A DNA stretch of 64,000 bases from Luteimonas fraxinea (lineage in GTDB: Bacteria > Pseudomonadota > Gammaproteobacteria > Xanthomonadales > Xanthomonadaceae): contig NZ_CP089507.1 in the NCBI RefSeq assembly GCF_021233355.1, positions 1,302,001-1,366,000 of the forward strand, read 5' to 3'. The number at the start of each line of letters is the position of its first letter. Within the stretch, counting starts at the first letter, position 1. The position numbers and the translations under genes are program-made. This document shows positions 43,402-52,301 of this stretch, one piece after another. The notes under the pieces are model-generated. The model did not search any database, was not told the origin of the DNA, and worked only from the letters and a program-made list of their open reading frames with translations.

Positions 43402-44213
43402 CGGAAAGGCTCCTGTTCGGCGCCCGGCAGGCGCGGATGGTCGTGCACCGGGTTGCGCTTGAGCCACAGACGCAGCGCCTGCCAGTGGATCGCGGCGACG
43501 ACCTGCACGGTCATCAGTGGGTAGCGCCACAGCACGCGCGCCAGAGAGGCCGCGTCCAAGGGTCGCCGCTGCAGCGTCATGGTGGCGTCGAATTCGCGCA
43601 CGTCTTCGCGCAACACATCCATGTGAATGTGCAGATCCTCCACCGGCGGTGTCAGCCGCCAGCGGTAGCCGTGATCCATCGCCATGAACGGCGACACATG
43701 GAACGCCTTGGCGAAATCCCACTGCAGGGCGCGGCCATGACGCTCGGCGTCCGCGGCCGGCAGCACGTAGGCGTGGCGTTCCTTCCACGGCGTATTGGTG
43801 ATCTCGGCGACGATGCAGTCAAGCGTCGTGCCGTCGGCGCGGTAGCAGTAGTAGAAGCTCACCGGATTGAAGACGAATCCGAAGTAGCGCAGATGCGTCA
43901 GCAGCCGGATCGGACCTGCAGGCCTGCGCCCGAGCGCGGCTTCGACGCGCATACGCACGGCTTCGGCGAGCGGCACATCGGTCGGACCCAGATAATCGGA
44001 GCGGCGGAACCGGGCCAGCGCGGGGCGCCGGGTCGACCACAGCCAGCGACCGTCGAAAACACGATCGAGCTCGTCGAGATCCAGCCACAGCTGCGCGACG
44101 CGATACGAGAATTCATGCGGCACCGGATGGTACCGGCGATGGCGCACCACGCCTTCGTAGACCGCGCTCTGCAGCGGTGCGACGTGGTCGGCGCGATCGC
44201 CATCGCCGCTCAT
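43398..44213 (-). CDS. DUF1365 family protein
   Basis: The product has 271 residues from the ATG at 44213, overlapping the FAD oxidoreductase gene. The family is recognised by [20 protein letters not shown] at the start, [20 protein letters not shown] in the middle and [17 protein letters not shown] later. The function is unknown. It is almost always encoded between an FAD oxidoreductase and a CFA synthase, as here, so it very likely takes part in the same fatty-acyl modification. Confidence 0.93.
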   Translation of the reverse strand: MSGDGDRADHVAPLQSAVYEGVVRHRRYHPVPHEFSYRVAQLWLDLDELDRVFDGRWLWSTRRPALARFRRSDYLGPTDVPLAEAVRMRVEAALGRRPAGPIRLLTHLRYFGFVFNPVSFYYCYRADGTTLDCIVAEITNTPWKERHAYVLPAADAERHGRALQWDFAKAFHVSPFMAMDHGYRWRLTPPVEDLHIHMDVLREDVREFDATMTLQRRPLDAASLARVLWRYPLMTVQVVAAIHWQALRLWLKRNPVHDHPRLPGAEQEPFR

Positions 44214-45511
44214 GCGACTGCGCTCACCGGCATCGGCGTCGACTGCGCGCGGCCGGCGGCCGCCAGCGGCCCGAGACCGAATGCACGCGCGACCTGTGCT
44301 GCGCTGCGGATGCCGTCTTCGTGGAAGCCCCAGCCCCAGTACGCACCGGCGTACCAGGTGTGACGCTGGCCCTGGATCTCCTCGCGCCGACCCTGCGCGG
44401 CCACCATCGCCGCGTCGTAGACCGGATGCGCGTAGCGCATGCGCGCGATCACTTTCGCAGGATCGATCGCATCGCTGCGGTTGAGCGTGACCACCAGCGG
44501 TTCGGGTGTGTCGAGGCTCTGCAGCTGGTGCATGCAGTAACTCACCGTGCACGCGGCATTGGGCGTCGCCGGCACGTGCGCGTTCCATGCCGCCCAGGCC
44601 TTGGGGTCGCGCGGCAGCAGACGCGCATCGGTATGCAGCACGGTCTCGTTGGTCTGGTAGCGGATCGCGCCAAGGATGTCGCGCTCGGCGCCATCGGCAT
44701 CGTCGAGCAGCGCCAGCGCCTGGTCGCTGTGGCAGGCCAGCACGATCTGGTCGAAACGCTCGCTGCCCGCCGCGGACGCCACATGCACGCCGGCTGCATC
44801 CCGACGCACCGCATCGACCCGGCAGCCGACGCGCTCGGTCACCGACCAGCGTGCGCGCAAGGCATCGATATAACGCGACGAGCCGCCACGCACCACGCGC
44901 CATTCCGGGCGCCCGGTCAGCTGCAGCATGTGGTGGTTGGCCATGAACTGGACGAGGTAGCGCGCCGGAAACTCGAGGATGCCGGCGCTCGGCGACGACC
45001 ATAGCGCCGACGCCATCGGCACCAGATGCAGATCGCGGAACGCGTCGCCGTAGCGGTTGGCCTGCAGGTACTCGCCGAGCGTCGGCCCGGCGTCATCGCC
45101 GTCGAGCAGCGCCGGCGCCTCGCGATAGAAGCGCTTGAGGTCGCGCAACATGCCCCAGAACCGCGGCGACAGCAGATTGCGGCGCTGGCAGAACAGCGTG
45201 TCGAGCGAGGTCGCGTTGTACTCCAGGCCGTCGGCCTCGTTGTGCACCGAGAAGCTCATCGTCGTCGGCTGCGACGCGACATCCAGCGATTCGAACAACC
45301 CGCTCAGCAGCGGATAGTGCTGCGGATTGAACACGATGAAACCGGTGTCGACCGCGTACTCGCGTCCTGCCATCTGCACGGCATGCGTATGCGTGTGACC
45401 GCCGAGGCGCGTGTCGGCTTCGAACAGCGTCACCGCATGGCGCTGCGACAGCCACCACGCAGTGGCGAGCCCGGCGATGCCCGAACCGACGACGGCGATG
45501 CGCTGGCTCAT
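44210..45511 (-). CDS. NAD(P)/FAD-dependent amine-oxidase-like oxidoreductase of the CFA/DUF1365 cluster
   Basis: The product has 433 residues from the ATG at 45511, overlapping the desaturase stop by 4 nt. The N terminus [20 protein letters not shown] is a Rossmann FAD-binding motif, followed by [32 protein letters not shown] and [17 protein letters not shown] are recurrent in this group. Enzymes of this branch lie in operons that modify unsaturated phospholipid fatty acids, including one that makes furan fatty acids in Rhodobacter. A desaturation or dehydrogenation step is therefore plausible; this is inference. Confidence 0.88.
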   Translation of the reverse strand: MSQRIAVVGSGIAGLATAWWLSQRHAVTLFEADTRLGGHTHTHAVQMAGREYAVDTGFIVFNPQHYPLLSGLFESLDVASQPTTMSFSVHNEADGLEYNATSLDTLFCQRRNLLSPRFWGMLRDLKRFYREAPALLDGDDAGPTLGEYLQANRYGDAFRDLHLVPMASALWSSPSAGILEFPARYLVQFMANHHMLQLTGRPEWRVVRGGSSRYIDALRARWSVTERVGCRVDAVRRDAAGVHVASAAGSERFDQIVLACHSDQALALLDDADGAERDILGAIRYQTNETVLHTDARLLPRDPKAWAAWNAHVPATPNAACTVSYCMHQLQSLDTPEPLVVTLNRSDAIDPAKVIARMRYAHPVYDAAMVAAQGRREEIQGQRHTWYAGAYWGWGFHEDGIRSAAQVARAFGLGPLAAAGRAQSTPMPVSAVA

Positions 45512-46461
45512 CCGCGTGCCTTCTCGTGCACCCATGCGGGCACCGGCTTGAGGTCACGCACCAGACCGACCCACGACATAGCCTTGAGGCCATACCAGGT
45601 CAGATCGATCTCCCACCAGCGGAAGCCCTGACGCACGGTGCCGGGGAAGAAGTGATGGTTGTTGTGCCAGCCCTCGCCGAAGGTCAACAGCGCCAGCCAG
45701 ATGTTGTTGCGGCTGTCGTCGCCGGTCTCGAAGCGCTGGCTGCCGAAGCGATGCGACAGCGAGTTGATCGTCACCGTCGCGTGGAACAGCACGGTGGTGG
45801 AGATGAAGAAACCCCAGATCAGCATCTGCCCGCCCGTGGTGCCGAGGCCCGGCGCGACGCGCTCGAGCAGTGCGCCCAGACCGAACAGGCCGACCGCAAG
45901 CAGCACCGGAATCAGCGTGTCGAAACGATCGAGCCAGCGCAATTCTGGAAATTTCGCCAGATCGGGAATGCGCGACCAGTCGGTGCGGAAGCCTTCGCGG
46001 GTCAGGAACCAGCCCATGTGGCTCCACCAGAAGCCGTGCACACGCGGCGAGTGCGGATCGAGTGGGGTTTCGGTGTGGCGGTGATGATTGCGATGGTGCG
46101 CCGCCCACCACAGCGGACCGCGCTGCACGCAGGATGCACCGATCAGCGCAAAGACGAACTGGACGACACGCGACGTGCGGAAGGTGCGGTGCGAGAAGTA
46201 GCGGTGGTAGAAACCTGTCAGCGCGAACATGCGGATCGCGTACAGCGCGACCGCGACGATCACCGCGATCGGCGACACTCCGACCCAGAACACCAGCAGA
46301 CAGGCGAGATGCATCGCCACGAACGGCGTCGCGCGCAGCCAGTCGATCCGGTCGTCGCCTTCGCGCACTTCGTTCGCCTGGGCGCCGGTATCGAACCAGC
46401 GGCCCAGACTCGCGCGCAATGTGCGGGCACCGGTCGCGTTGCGGCCGGAATCGCTCGACAT
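45508..46461 (-). CDS. Acyl-CoA/acyl-lipid delta-9-type fatty acid desaturase
   Basis: The product has 317 residues. The three histidine boxes of the membrane di-iron desaturases are present: [19 protein letters not shown] and [10 protein letters not shown]. Four hydrophobic segments match the family topology, and [14 protein letters not shown] residues close the core. It would introduce cis double bonds into acyl chains, supplying substrate for the downstream CFA-type enzymes. It is the first gene of the lipid operon, 31 nt behind a candidate ECF -10 box. Confidence 0.93.
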   Translation of the reverse strand: MSSDSGRNATGARTLRASLGRWFDTGAQANEVREGDDRIDWLRATPFVAMHLACLLVFWVGVSPIAVIVAVALYAIRMFALTGFYHRYFSHRTFRTSRVVQFVFALIGASCVQRGPLWWAAHHRNHHRHTETPLDPHSPRVHGFWWSHMGWFLTREGFRTDWSRIPDLAKFPELRWLDRFDTLIPVLLAVGLFGLGALLERVAPGLGTTGGQMLIWGFFISTTVLFHATVTINSLSHRFGSQRFETGDDSRNNIWLALLTFGEGWHNNHHFFPGTVRQGFRWWEIDLTWYGLKAMSWVGLVRDLKPVPAWVHEKARG

Positions 46462-46491
46462 GGGGAACTCCTGCGGGTGTGACTGTCAGGA

Positions 46492-46519
46492 AATACGCGC
46501 GGACGTGAAAAACGGATGC
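46492..46519 (-). promoter_or_regulatory. Candidate ECF-sigma promoter of the lipid-modification operon
   Basis: Read on the minus strand: GCATCC (-35), 16 nt, CGTATT (-10), then 30 nt to the desaturase ATG. The same -35 with CGTA at 16-17 nt stands at the matching distance ahead of the sigma-factor operon (48887-48915). The -35 core CATCC resembles that of SigK/RskA-type systems. Control by the adjacent ECF factor is inferred from this coincidence. Confidence 0.6.
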
Positions 46520-46597
46520 ATGCGATGCGCATGCGTTCACCGTCTCGATGGTCAGGCGCGGACGCGCGGCGGCCTGTGGCCGCCACGCGTGGGTGAA

Positions 46598-47392
46598 TCA
46601 GATGCGCAATGCGCCGCTCGCGACCACGGGCCCGGTCGGTGCGCCATCCGGCGCGCCACCCGGCGGCTCCAGCGACACTGCCAGCGTGGCGCCTGCGATC
46701 AGCGCCGCATGCAGTTCCGCCGGCACCTCGACGGCGCGCGTGCGGTCGTGCGGCAGCAGGCCGAGCGACGCCGGCGCGCCGCCTTCCGGAATCAACCACA
46801 GCTCGGCGACGCGGCCTTCGGCATCGACATCCGCCGGCAGCGGTACGACGAGCACGCGGCCATGCGCGGCATCGACCGAGGCGAGCCACGCCGGCGAGCC
46901 GTCTTCGTGCGCGAGCGTGGTGACCGGGAGGGCCTCGGCGGCGGGTGCAGGCGTGGGCGTGGGGATCGGCGTCGGCGCGACGACCACCGGCACCTCGCGC
47001 GCGTCGTCGTCGACCGGCACACGGCCGACGAGCACTGCGACGATCGCGACGACCGCCGCCAATGCCGTGGCGCCGCGCCAGAAACCGGTGCTGTGCCAGA
47101 GGCCTTCGGGCTTCGCGGCCACGGGTGTCCAGCCAAGCGCGGTGCGGATACGCGGCCACACATGCGCAGGCACGTCGGCGGTCGGAAATTCGGCGAACCA
47201 GGGCGCAAGCCGCAGATCCCACTCGGCGACCAGACGTGCGAAGCCCGGATCGCGTGCGATGCGTGCCTCGGCCGCTGCACGCGCCTGCGCGTCGAGCACG
47301 CCCAGCACGTACTCGCCGGCGAGCAGATCCGCGCGCGGCGGCTCGGGACCGCCGTCGTCGTCGATGTCGAAGTCGGGATCGCGCACGTTCAT
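46598..47392 (-). CDS. RskA-like transmembrane anti-sigma factor
   Basis: The product has 264 residues from the ATG at 47392 in a 4-nt overlap with the sigma gene. The cytoplasmic domain (residues about 15-90) has LLAGEYVLGVLDAQARAAAE, the anti-sigma start. One membrane helix (about residues 107-127, ATALAAVVAIVAVLVG) and a Pro/Thr linker precede a periplasmic RskA-type domain with VAELWLIPEGGAPASLGLLP. It should hold the adjacent ECF factor at the membrane until released by proteolysis. No zinc-binding HxxxCxxC motif is visible. Confidence 0.88.
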   Translation of the reverse strand: MNVRDPDFDIDDDGGPEPPRADLLAGEYVLGVLDAQARAAAEARIARDPGFARLVAEWDLRLAPWFAEFPTADVPAHVWPRIRTALGWTPVAAKPEGLWHSTGFWRGATALAAVVAIVAVLVGRVPVDDDAREVPVVVAPTPIPTPTPAPAAEALPVTTLAHEDGSPAWLASVDAAHGRVLVVPLPADVDAEGRVAELWLIPEGGAPASLGLLPHDRTRAVEVPAELHAALIAGATLAVSLEPPGGAPDGAPTGPVVASGALRI

Positions 47393-47958
47393 GGCTCCAG
47401 GCATGTCCGCAGCTGCAGCAGCCCGCGGCGGATCCAGCTCTTCACCGATCCCAATGGCGAACCCACGCGCTGCGCGAGTTCTTCGTAGGTCGCGCCGTCG
47501 AAGAACGCGGCGCGGATCAGGCGGCGGCGTCGCGGCTCCAACGTCTCGAAACAGGTGTCCAGACGCGAACGGTCACCGGCGCGCTCTGTCGATTCCAGCG
47601 GCGTTTCACCGTCGTCCGGCATCGCCTCGATCAGTTCGACCGGCGCGAGCTGGTGCTGCGGACGCGCACGCAGGCGGTCGATCGCGGTGTTGCGGGCGAT
47701 CGTCGCCAGCCAGGTCGTCGCCGCGGCGCGCGCGGGATCGAACTGCGCGGCCTTGCGCCAGATGCGCACGTACACGTCCTGCAGGGCGTCTTCGGCTTCT
47801 TCGCGGTCGTGCAGCACACGGATGCACACGCCGAGCAGGCGCGATGCACTGGCGCGATACAGCGATTCGAAAGCGCGCTGGTTGCCGTCGGCGACCTGTG
47901 CCAGCCAGACGTCGAGGCCGGGTTCGGTCGCAGTTGCGGTCGCATCGTGCTGTGGCAT
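47389..47958 (-). CDS. ECF RNA polymerase sigma factor (SigK/RskA-associated type)
   Basis: The product has 189 residues from the ATG at 47958; the frame is open further and starts at 47994 or 48084 cannot be excluded. Region 2 includes AFESLYRASASRLLGVCIRV and DALQDVYVRIWRKAAQFDP. Region 4 includes LEPRRRRLIRAAFFDGATYE and LGSVKSWIRRGLLQLRTCL. There is no SnoaL-like or other extra domain. It is translationally coupled to its anti-sigma gene. It most likely drives its own operon and the lipid operon through the shared promoter motif. Confidence 0.9.
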   Translation of the reverse strand: MPQHDATATATEPGLDVWLAQVADGNQRAFESLYRASASRLLGVCIRVLHDREEAEDALQDVYVRIWRKAAQFDPARAAATTWLATIARNTAIDRLRARPQHQLAPVELIEAMPDDGETPLESTERAGDRSRLDTCFETLEPRRRRLIRAAFFDGATYEELAQRVGSPLGSVKSWIRRGLLQLRTCLEP

Positions 47959-48071
47959 CCGGCGCGCGAATCCCGGGAAGTGATGGACCGCCATCCTCAC
48001 CGGCGCCCGCCGTTCGCGCAAGCGCGATCGTGCGATCCGGTGGCCGCGACCCGTTCGCAGGTGGACGGGCA

Positions 48072-48857
48072 TCAGGTGCTGCATCGGCCGCTCAACGGGT
48101 CTTCGAGCGCAGCCGCGACTTCGCTTGCGGCAACGGCGCGCGGCGCCTGCGCGGGGAACACGATGCGCACGTCGCGCGGCTTGCCGCGCGCGTCGCGGAC
48201 CGTGCCGGGACCGGCGAATTCGCGCAGCCGCTTGTCGTCCAGGCCGTAACGCAGCTCGATCGGCGGCACCGCGAAGCCGAACCAGCGGTCGACCGACATG
48301 CGCAGCTGGCGCATGCCATCGGCGTCACCGACTTTCGCCACGCGCACCGGCATGAACGCGAAGCGCTCGGGCAGCAGGAACGACAGCCGCTGCGGCGCAT
48401 CGCCCAATGCAGCCCAGTGCGTGCGCACCGCGGCATCGAAACCGGCATCGATCACCGCATCGTCGGCAGCCGGCAACGCGGCGGTCCGCGGCGCGCCTTC
48501 GCCACGCTGGACGAAGATCTCGCGTTTCCCATCGCGCGTGCGCACGCCTTCGCGATAGCCGCTGCGGGCGTCATGGAACGCAAAGTCCGGCTGCGTGGCG
48601 TTGACCTGCGCGCGCACGATCTTGCGCGCGAACGCGGCGCCATCCGGGCAGCGGTACAGCACCACGCGCCTGGCGACGTCGCCGTCACGGTCCTGGTAAT
48701 GCACTTCCCGATACAGCAGCCGGCCATCGTCGCGTGCCAGCGCCCGCGCCTCTTCGCGCTCGGCGGCCGCCAGCGGAAACGCTGCGAACAGACACGCGAG
48801 CAGCGCAACGAAGACCGTGCGCGCCGCAACGACACGTTCGGCAGCGGGCAATGACAT
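48072..48857 (-). CDS. Secreted protein of unknown function, first gene of the sigma-factor operon
   Basis: The product has 261 residues. An N-terminal signal peptide (VFVALLACLFAAFPLAAAE) suggests periplasmic location. The rest is soluble, mixed alpha/beta, with DGRLLYREVHYQDRDGDVAR near the start and a single Cys pair (positions in YRCPDG and near the C terminus). I do not recognise a named domain. The gene stands immediately behind the candidate ECF promoter and ahead of sigma and anti-sigma, so it may sense or respond to the envelope stress they monitor. Confidence 0.7.
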   Translation of the reverse strand: MSLPAAERVVAARTVFVALLACLFAAFPLAAAEREEARALARDDGRLLYREVHYQDRDGDVARRVVLYRCPDGAAFARKIVRAQVNATQPDFAFHDARSGYREGVRTRDGKREIFVQRGEGAPRTAALPAADDAVIDAGFDAAVRTHWAALGDAPQRLSFLLPERFAFMPVRVAKVGDADGMRQLRMSVDRWFGFAVPPIELRYGLDDKRLREFAGPGTVRDARGKPRDVRIVFPAQAPRAVAASEVAAALEDPLSGRCST

Positions 48858-48886
48858 GGGCGACTCCCGTGTTGAGGTTCACGGGA

Positions 48887-48915
48887 CGTACGCCGGCAGT
48901 GCGTGGCGCGGATGC
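48887..48915 (-). promoter_or_regulatory. Candidate ECF-sigma promoter of the sigma/anti-sigma operon
   Basis: On the minus strand: GCATCC (-35), 17 nt, CGTACG (-10), then 29 nt to the ATG at 48857. The -35 hexamer with its next base (GCATCCG), the CGTA core and the leader length match the desaturase-operon promoter at 46492-46519. Two matching sites at the two operon starts suggest autoregulation. Confidence 0.6.
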
Positions 48916-48922
48916 AGTCGGT

Positions 48923-50020
48923 TCAGCGCGCGTCCACGGCCTGCCGCGCGAGCGCGGGGTCGTCGGCGAACAGACCATCGACGCCGGCATCGAGGAACGC
49001 GCGCATCTCGGCGATCGCGCCGGCCTCGTTGCGCGCATTGGCGCCGCCACTGCGCAAGCTCCGCGGCAGATACGGATTCTCGGGACGGAACGTGTACGGC
49101 ATGACCTGCAGGCCGGCAGCGTGTGCATCGGCGATCAATGTCGTTCCCTCGAACCGGCCGCCGCGTCCGACCTCGCCGATTTGCGACTTGTGCGGCCCGA
49201 GCAGCGACGCGTATGCCGCGATCGCGCGCAGGCCGTCCACGGCAAGCATGTCGCGGTAACGCAGATCGCCGCCGGCGGCGTCGACATCCGCCGGTTTCAC
49301 ACGCGGATCGCCGATCAGTTGCAGCAGGCGCAGATCGGGCAACACCGGCGCGGCGATGTCGCGCAGCGTGCGCAGGCTGGTCGGCTCGAACGACTGCACG
49401 ACCAGCGGCACGCGCGTGGCCACCTCGTGCTTCGCGAACACATCGATCACTGCCTGCTCCATCGGCAGCCTGATCGTGCGGAAGTGCGTCGGATGCTTGA
49501 TCTCCGGAATCAGGCCGACGTTGCGGCCCGAGTCGCGCAACAGATCGTCGAGCAGCACCATGATCTCGTGCAGCGTGGGCACCGCGAACTGGCGGTCGTA
49601 CCAGACACCGCGCAGCGCCGGCAACGGTTCGCGTGCGCGCAGCGTCTTCAGTTCGGCAAGAGTGAAATCTTCGGTGAACCAGCCGGTGACGTCGCTGCCA
49701 TCGATGCGCTGGGTGCGCTTGCGATCGGCGAACTGCGGATGCAACGCGACATCGGTGGTGCCGCCGATCTCGTTCTCGTGGCGCGCGACCAGCACGCCGT
49801 CGCGGGTCATCACCAGATCGGGTTCGATGAAATCCGCGCCGTCCTCCACCGCGCGGCGATACGCCGCCAGCGTGTGCTCGGGCATGCGCGCACTCGCGCC
49901 GCGATGGGCGATCACGCGCGGCGCTTCGGCAGCGGGTGTGGCGGCGGAAGCGGCGTGATCAGGCAGGGTCATGGCGGCGGTGGCGATCAGCAATGACAGC
50001 AGGCAGCGCAGTGGTGACAT
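48923..50020 (-). CDS. glpQ: Periplasmic glycerophosphodiester phosphodiesterase (GlpQ type)
   Basis: The product has 365 residues with a signal peptide cleaved near HAASAATP. The GDPD catalytic region is [20 protein letters not shown] followed by [20 protein letters not shown]; His, Arg, Glu and Asp of the metal site are intact. The length and [13 protein letters not shown] insert match periplasmic GlpQ. It splits glycerophosphodiesters from phospholipid turnover into glycerol-3-phosphate and alcohols. It stands next to the lipid regulon but has no visible copy of its promoter. Confidence 0.9.
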   Translation of the reverse strand: MSPLRCLLSLLIATAAMTLPDHAASAATPAAEAPRVIAHRGASARMPEHTLAAYRRAVEDGADFIEPDLVMTRDGVLVARHENEIGGTTDVALHPQFADRKRTQRIDGSDVTGWFTEDFTLAELKTLRAREPLPALRGVWYDRQFAVPTLHEIMVLLDDLLRDSGRNVGLIPEIKHPTHFRTIRLPMEQAVIDVFAKHEVATRVPLVVQSFEPTSLRTLRDIAAPVLPDLRLLQLIGDPRVKPADVDAAGGDLRYRDMLAVDGLRAIAAYASLLGPHKSQIGEVGRGGRFEGTTLIADAHAAGLQVMPYTFRPENPYLPRSLRSGGANARNEAGAIAEMRAFLDAGVDGLFADDPALARQAVDAR

Positions 50021-50121
50021 CGGGTATCGGCCGGAGCAAACAGGAACCGACGATGGTGGCAGCCGCGCATGTCAGCACCGCGACGATTGCCGCGCGGGCG
50101 GTCACGGCCGAGAATGCGCGC

Positions 50122-50478
50122 ATGGACATCTTCAAGGTTTTCACCCTCGAGGCCGCGCACCGGCTGCCGAACGTGCCGCCAGGCCACAAGTGCGCGCGTC
50201 TGCATGGACACTCGTTCCAGGTCGAGGTGCACGTGTCCGGCGAGCCCGGACCGGAGACCGGCTGGATCATGGACTTCGGCGATCTGAAGGCCGCGTTCGC
50301 CCCGCTCTACGCCCAGCTCGACCACAACTATCTCAACGACATTCCCGGGCTCGACAACCCCACCAGCGAGCGTTTGGCGATCTGGATCTGGGAGCGGCTC
50401 AAGCCCGCGCTGCCGGCGCTGAGCGCGATCGTGATCCGTGAAACCTGCACCTCGGGCTGCCGTTACACCGGTCTCTGA
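50122..50478 (+). CDS. queD: 6-carboxy-5,6,7,8-tetrahydropterin synthase QueD
   Basis: The product has 118 residues from the ATG at 50122. The zinc-binding and catalytic set is visible: FTLEAAHRL, then [18 protein letters not shown] with Cys and two His. [20 protein letters not shown] holds the conserved Asp/His region and [10 protein letters not shown] is the C-terminal signature. The enzyme makes the pterin precursor of queuosine. Other que genes are not in the window. Confidence 0.93.
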   Translation: MDIFKVFTLEAAHRLPNVPPGHKCARLHGHSFQVEVHVSGEPGPETGWIMDFGDLKAAFAPLYAQLDHNYLNDIPGLDNPTSERLAIWIWERLKPALPALSAIVIRETCTSGCRYTGL

Positions 50479-50563
50479 AGCCGCCTGCCTGCGCGCTGAA
50501 AACGGTTTCAAGTCACTGATCTTTCTACATAACTGAATGCACGGCGACCGTTCATCGGCTGTT

Positions 50564-50578
50564 TGTTGCAATGCAACA
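50564..50578. promoter_or_regulatory. Palindrome upstream of the phasin gene
   Basis: TGTTGCA-A-TGCAACA is a perfect 7-bp inverted repeat 62 nt ahead of the phasin ATG. PhaR-type repressors of phasin genes bind TGCA-containing palindromes, so it is a candidate operator. No regulator gene is in the window. Confidence 0.45.
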
Positions 50579-50639
50579 TGGCTGCGATATGCTGCACCGC
50601 ACAAACCCGGCAGACCGCCGGCTCACGCAGGTAACCGCC

Positions 50640-51041
50640 ATGTCCTACCAGCTCAACGAGCAGTTCACGGCCGCGTTGCGTCAGTTCGCCGATGCCGCCG
50701 CCCAGTTCAACCGTCTGACTCTCGAGAATGCCGAGACGCTGTTCGGTCTCCACATCTCGACGTTCAACGACAACACCAACGCCACGTTCGCCTTCGTCAA
50801 CGAAGCGATCGAAGTGCGTGACATGGATGGCTTCAAGGCCCTGTGGCCGAAGGGCGCGCAGGTCGCACGCGAGAACGTCGAGCGTCTCGTCAGCGCCGGC
50901 CAGGAAACCCTGGGCCGCACGGTGAAGACGCACGAAGCCATCGCCGGCCTCGCCAAGTCGCACGTCGAATCGGCCACCGCCGACGTCCGCGCCGAAGCCG
51001 AAAAGGTCGTCAAGGCCACCGCGAAGACCACCAAGCGCTGA
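50640..51041 (+). CDS. Phasin family protein
   Basis: The product has 133 residues from the ATG at 50640 (MSYQLNEQFTAALRQFADAA). It is entirely helical and amphipathic with EARDMDGF/EVRDMDGFKALWPK-like residues of the Phasin_2 family, and it ends in a Lys/Ala-rich tail (KVVKATAKTTKR). Phasins coat polyhydroxyalkanoate granules or act as small chaperone-like proteins. No PHA synthase is nearby. A strong terminator follows. Confidence 0.85.
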   Translation: MSYQLNEQFTAALRQFADAAAQFNRLTLENAETLFGLHISTFNDNTNATFAFVNEAIEVRDMDGFKALWPKGAQVARENVERLVSAGQETLGRTVKTHEAIAGLAKSHVESATADVRAEAEKVVKATAKTTKR

Positions 51042-51107
51042 ACCGCGCTGCGGAGCTTTGGCTCCGTGCACTGAACTCCGGGCGATCCCTCCCTCGCCCG
51101 TAGCCGA

Positions 51108-51138
51108 CCCGGCAGCCCGCACGCTGCCGGGTTTTTTT
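51108..51138 (+). terminator. Rho-independent terminator after the phasin gene
   Basis: CCCGGCAGC-CCGCAC-GCTGCCGGG is a perfect 9-bp stem followed by seven T residues. It lies 66 nt after the phasin stop and overlaps the end of the convergent DUF3037 gene by two bases. Confidence 0.92.
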
Positions 51139-51538
51139 ATGCGCCGCGTACGGGACCGGGCGGCAGCACCATGCGCGCCATCAGCCGCGCACACAGCCCC
51201 TCGGGATCGTCGGTACGCCCGGTGTGGACCGGCGAGACCTGGATCATCGAACTGCGCCGCGCGGTGAGCCAGTGAAAGCGCGCGCGCGCGGGCAGCGCAG
51301 CGATCGGCCCGCCATCGGCATCGCCGCGGCAGATGCGCACGATCGCGTCTAGATGCCGGTGCAAGGTGTCCATATCGGCATGCGGATCGAGCGCGTGCAG
51401 CCGCGCCGGGTCCAGTGCGATCGCCGCAACAAGCGTGCGCGCGCCCTGGCACGACACGATGACGCCCGCGTTGATGAACTCCTCGCGTTCGACCCGGGGC
51501 ACGACCCGGATCACCGCGTAATCATAGACCCGCTGCAT
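51137..51538 (-). CDS. DUF3037 family protein
   Basis: The product has 133 residues from the ATG at 51538. [20 protein letters not shown] is the DUF3037 start, and GVIVSCQGARTLVAAIALDP follows. The C terminus FHWLTARRSSMIQVSPVHTG is also typical. The function is unknown. Its first 17 nt overlap the end of the HipA-like gene, and the pairing of HipA-like kinases with DUF3037 proteins is recurrent, so the two probably act together. Confidence 0.88.
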   Translation of the reverse strand: MQRVYDYAVIRVVPRVEREEFINAGVIVSCQGARTLVAAIALDPARLHALDPHADMDTLHRHLDAIVRICRGDADGGPIAALPARARFHWLTARRSSMIQVSPVHTGRTDDPEGLCARLMARMVLPPGPVRGA

Positions 51539-52301
51539 GCGCACGTTGCGCCTCCCCGACGAATGCCGACCGGTGCGCCAGGCGCGTGCAGAAGAACTCG
51601 ACATAGGCCGCGCGATGCGCATCGGCATCGGCGAACCGGGGTTCGACGGCCAGCCAGCTGTCGGGCACCAGCGCGACGATGCGGCGGATGTCGTCTTCGG
51701 TGATGCGCGCAGACAGCGCCGCATCAGCGGCATCGAGCGCGCTCGCGAACGGCAGCAGCACATGGTCGGCGATCCGCGCGAACGGTCCGGTCGCGATGCG
51801 CGTCGCGCTGTCCCAGTCGTGGTGGAAATACAGCGCCGCGCCGTGGTCGATCAGCGTCAGCCGGCGGTGCCACACCAGCAGATTGGTATTGCGCGCAGTG
51901 CGGTCGACGTTGCAGATGAAGGCATCGAACCAGACGATCCGAGATGCGAGATCGGCATCGGGCGGCTCGACCGCGGGGTCGAAGTTGATCGCGCCGGGCA
52001 GATAATCCAGCGCGAGGTTGCAGCCTGCGCTGGCGCGGATCAGATGCTGGATCTCGGAATCGGGCTCGGTCGCGGCCAGATCCGGATCGAGATCGATGAA
52101 GACGATCTCCGGCATCGGCAGGCCCAGCAGGCGCGCGAACTCGCCACCGATCAGCTCGGCAACCAGCGCCTTCGCGCCCTGCCCCGCGCCGCGGAACTTC
52201 ATGACGTACATGCCGTCGTCGTCGGCCTCGACGACCGCCGGCAGCGAGCCGCCTTCGCGCAGTGGCGTGACGTAGCGCGTGGCCTCGACGCTGCGGATCA
52301 T
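51522..52301 (-). CDS. HipA-like kinase-fold protein (HipA_2 type)
   Basis: The product has 259 residues from the ATG at 52301, in an ATGA overlap with ung. It is much shorter than HipA (about 440 residues) and lacks its N-terminal subdomain. The kinase-fold motifs are [20 protein letters not shown] (ATP-binding Lys), [20 protein letters not shown] (catalytic Asp/Asn) and [16 protein letters not shown] (metal-binding Asp). Protein or tRNA-synthetase phosphorylation is possible by analogy. No HipB antitoxin is present, and DUF3037 follows directly. Confidence 0.8.
   Translation of the reverse strand: MIRSVEATRYVTPLREGGSLPAVVEADDDGMYVMKFRGAGQGAKALVAELIGGEFARLLGLPMPEIVFIDLDPDLAATEPDSEIQHLIRASAGCNLALDYLPGAINFDPAVEPPDADLASRIVWFDAFICNVDRTARNTNLLVWHRRLTLIDHGAALYFHHDWDSATRIATGPFARIADHVLLPFASALDAADAALSARITEDDIRRIVALVPDSWLAVEPRFADADAHRAAYVEFFCTRLAHRSAFVGEAQRAHAAGL

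Noticed and set aside
48072..48857. Chalcone-isomerase-like protein, as found in similar ECF/CFA clusters
   Set aside because: I could not see the family motifs in this product, so it is left as unknown.
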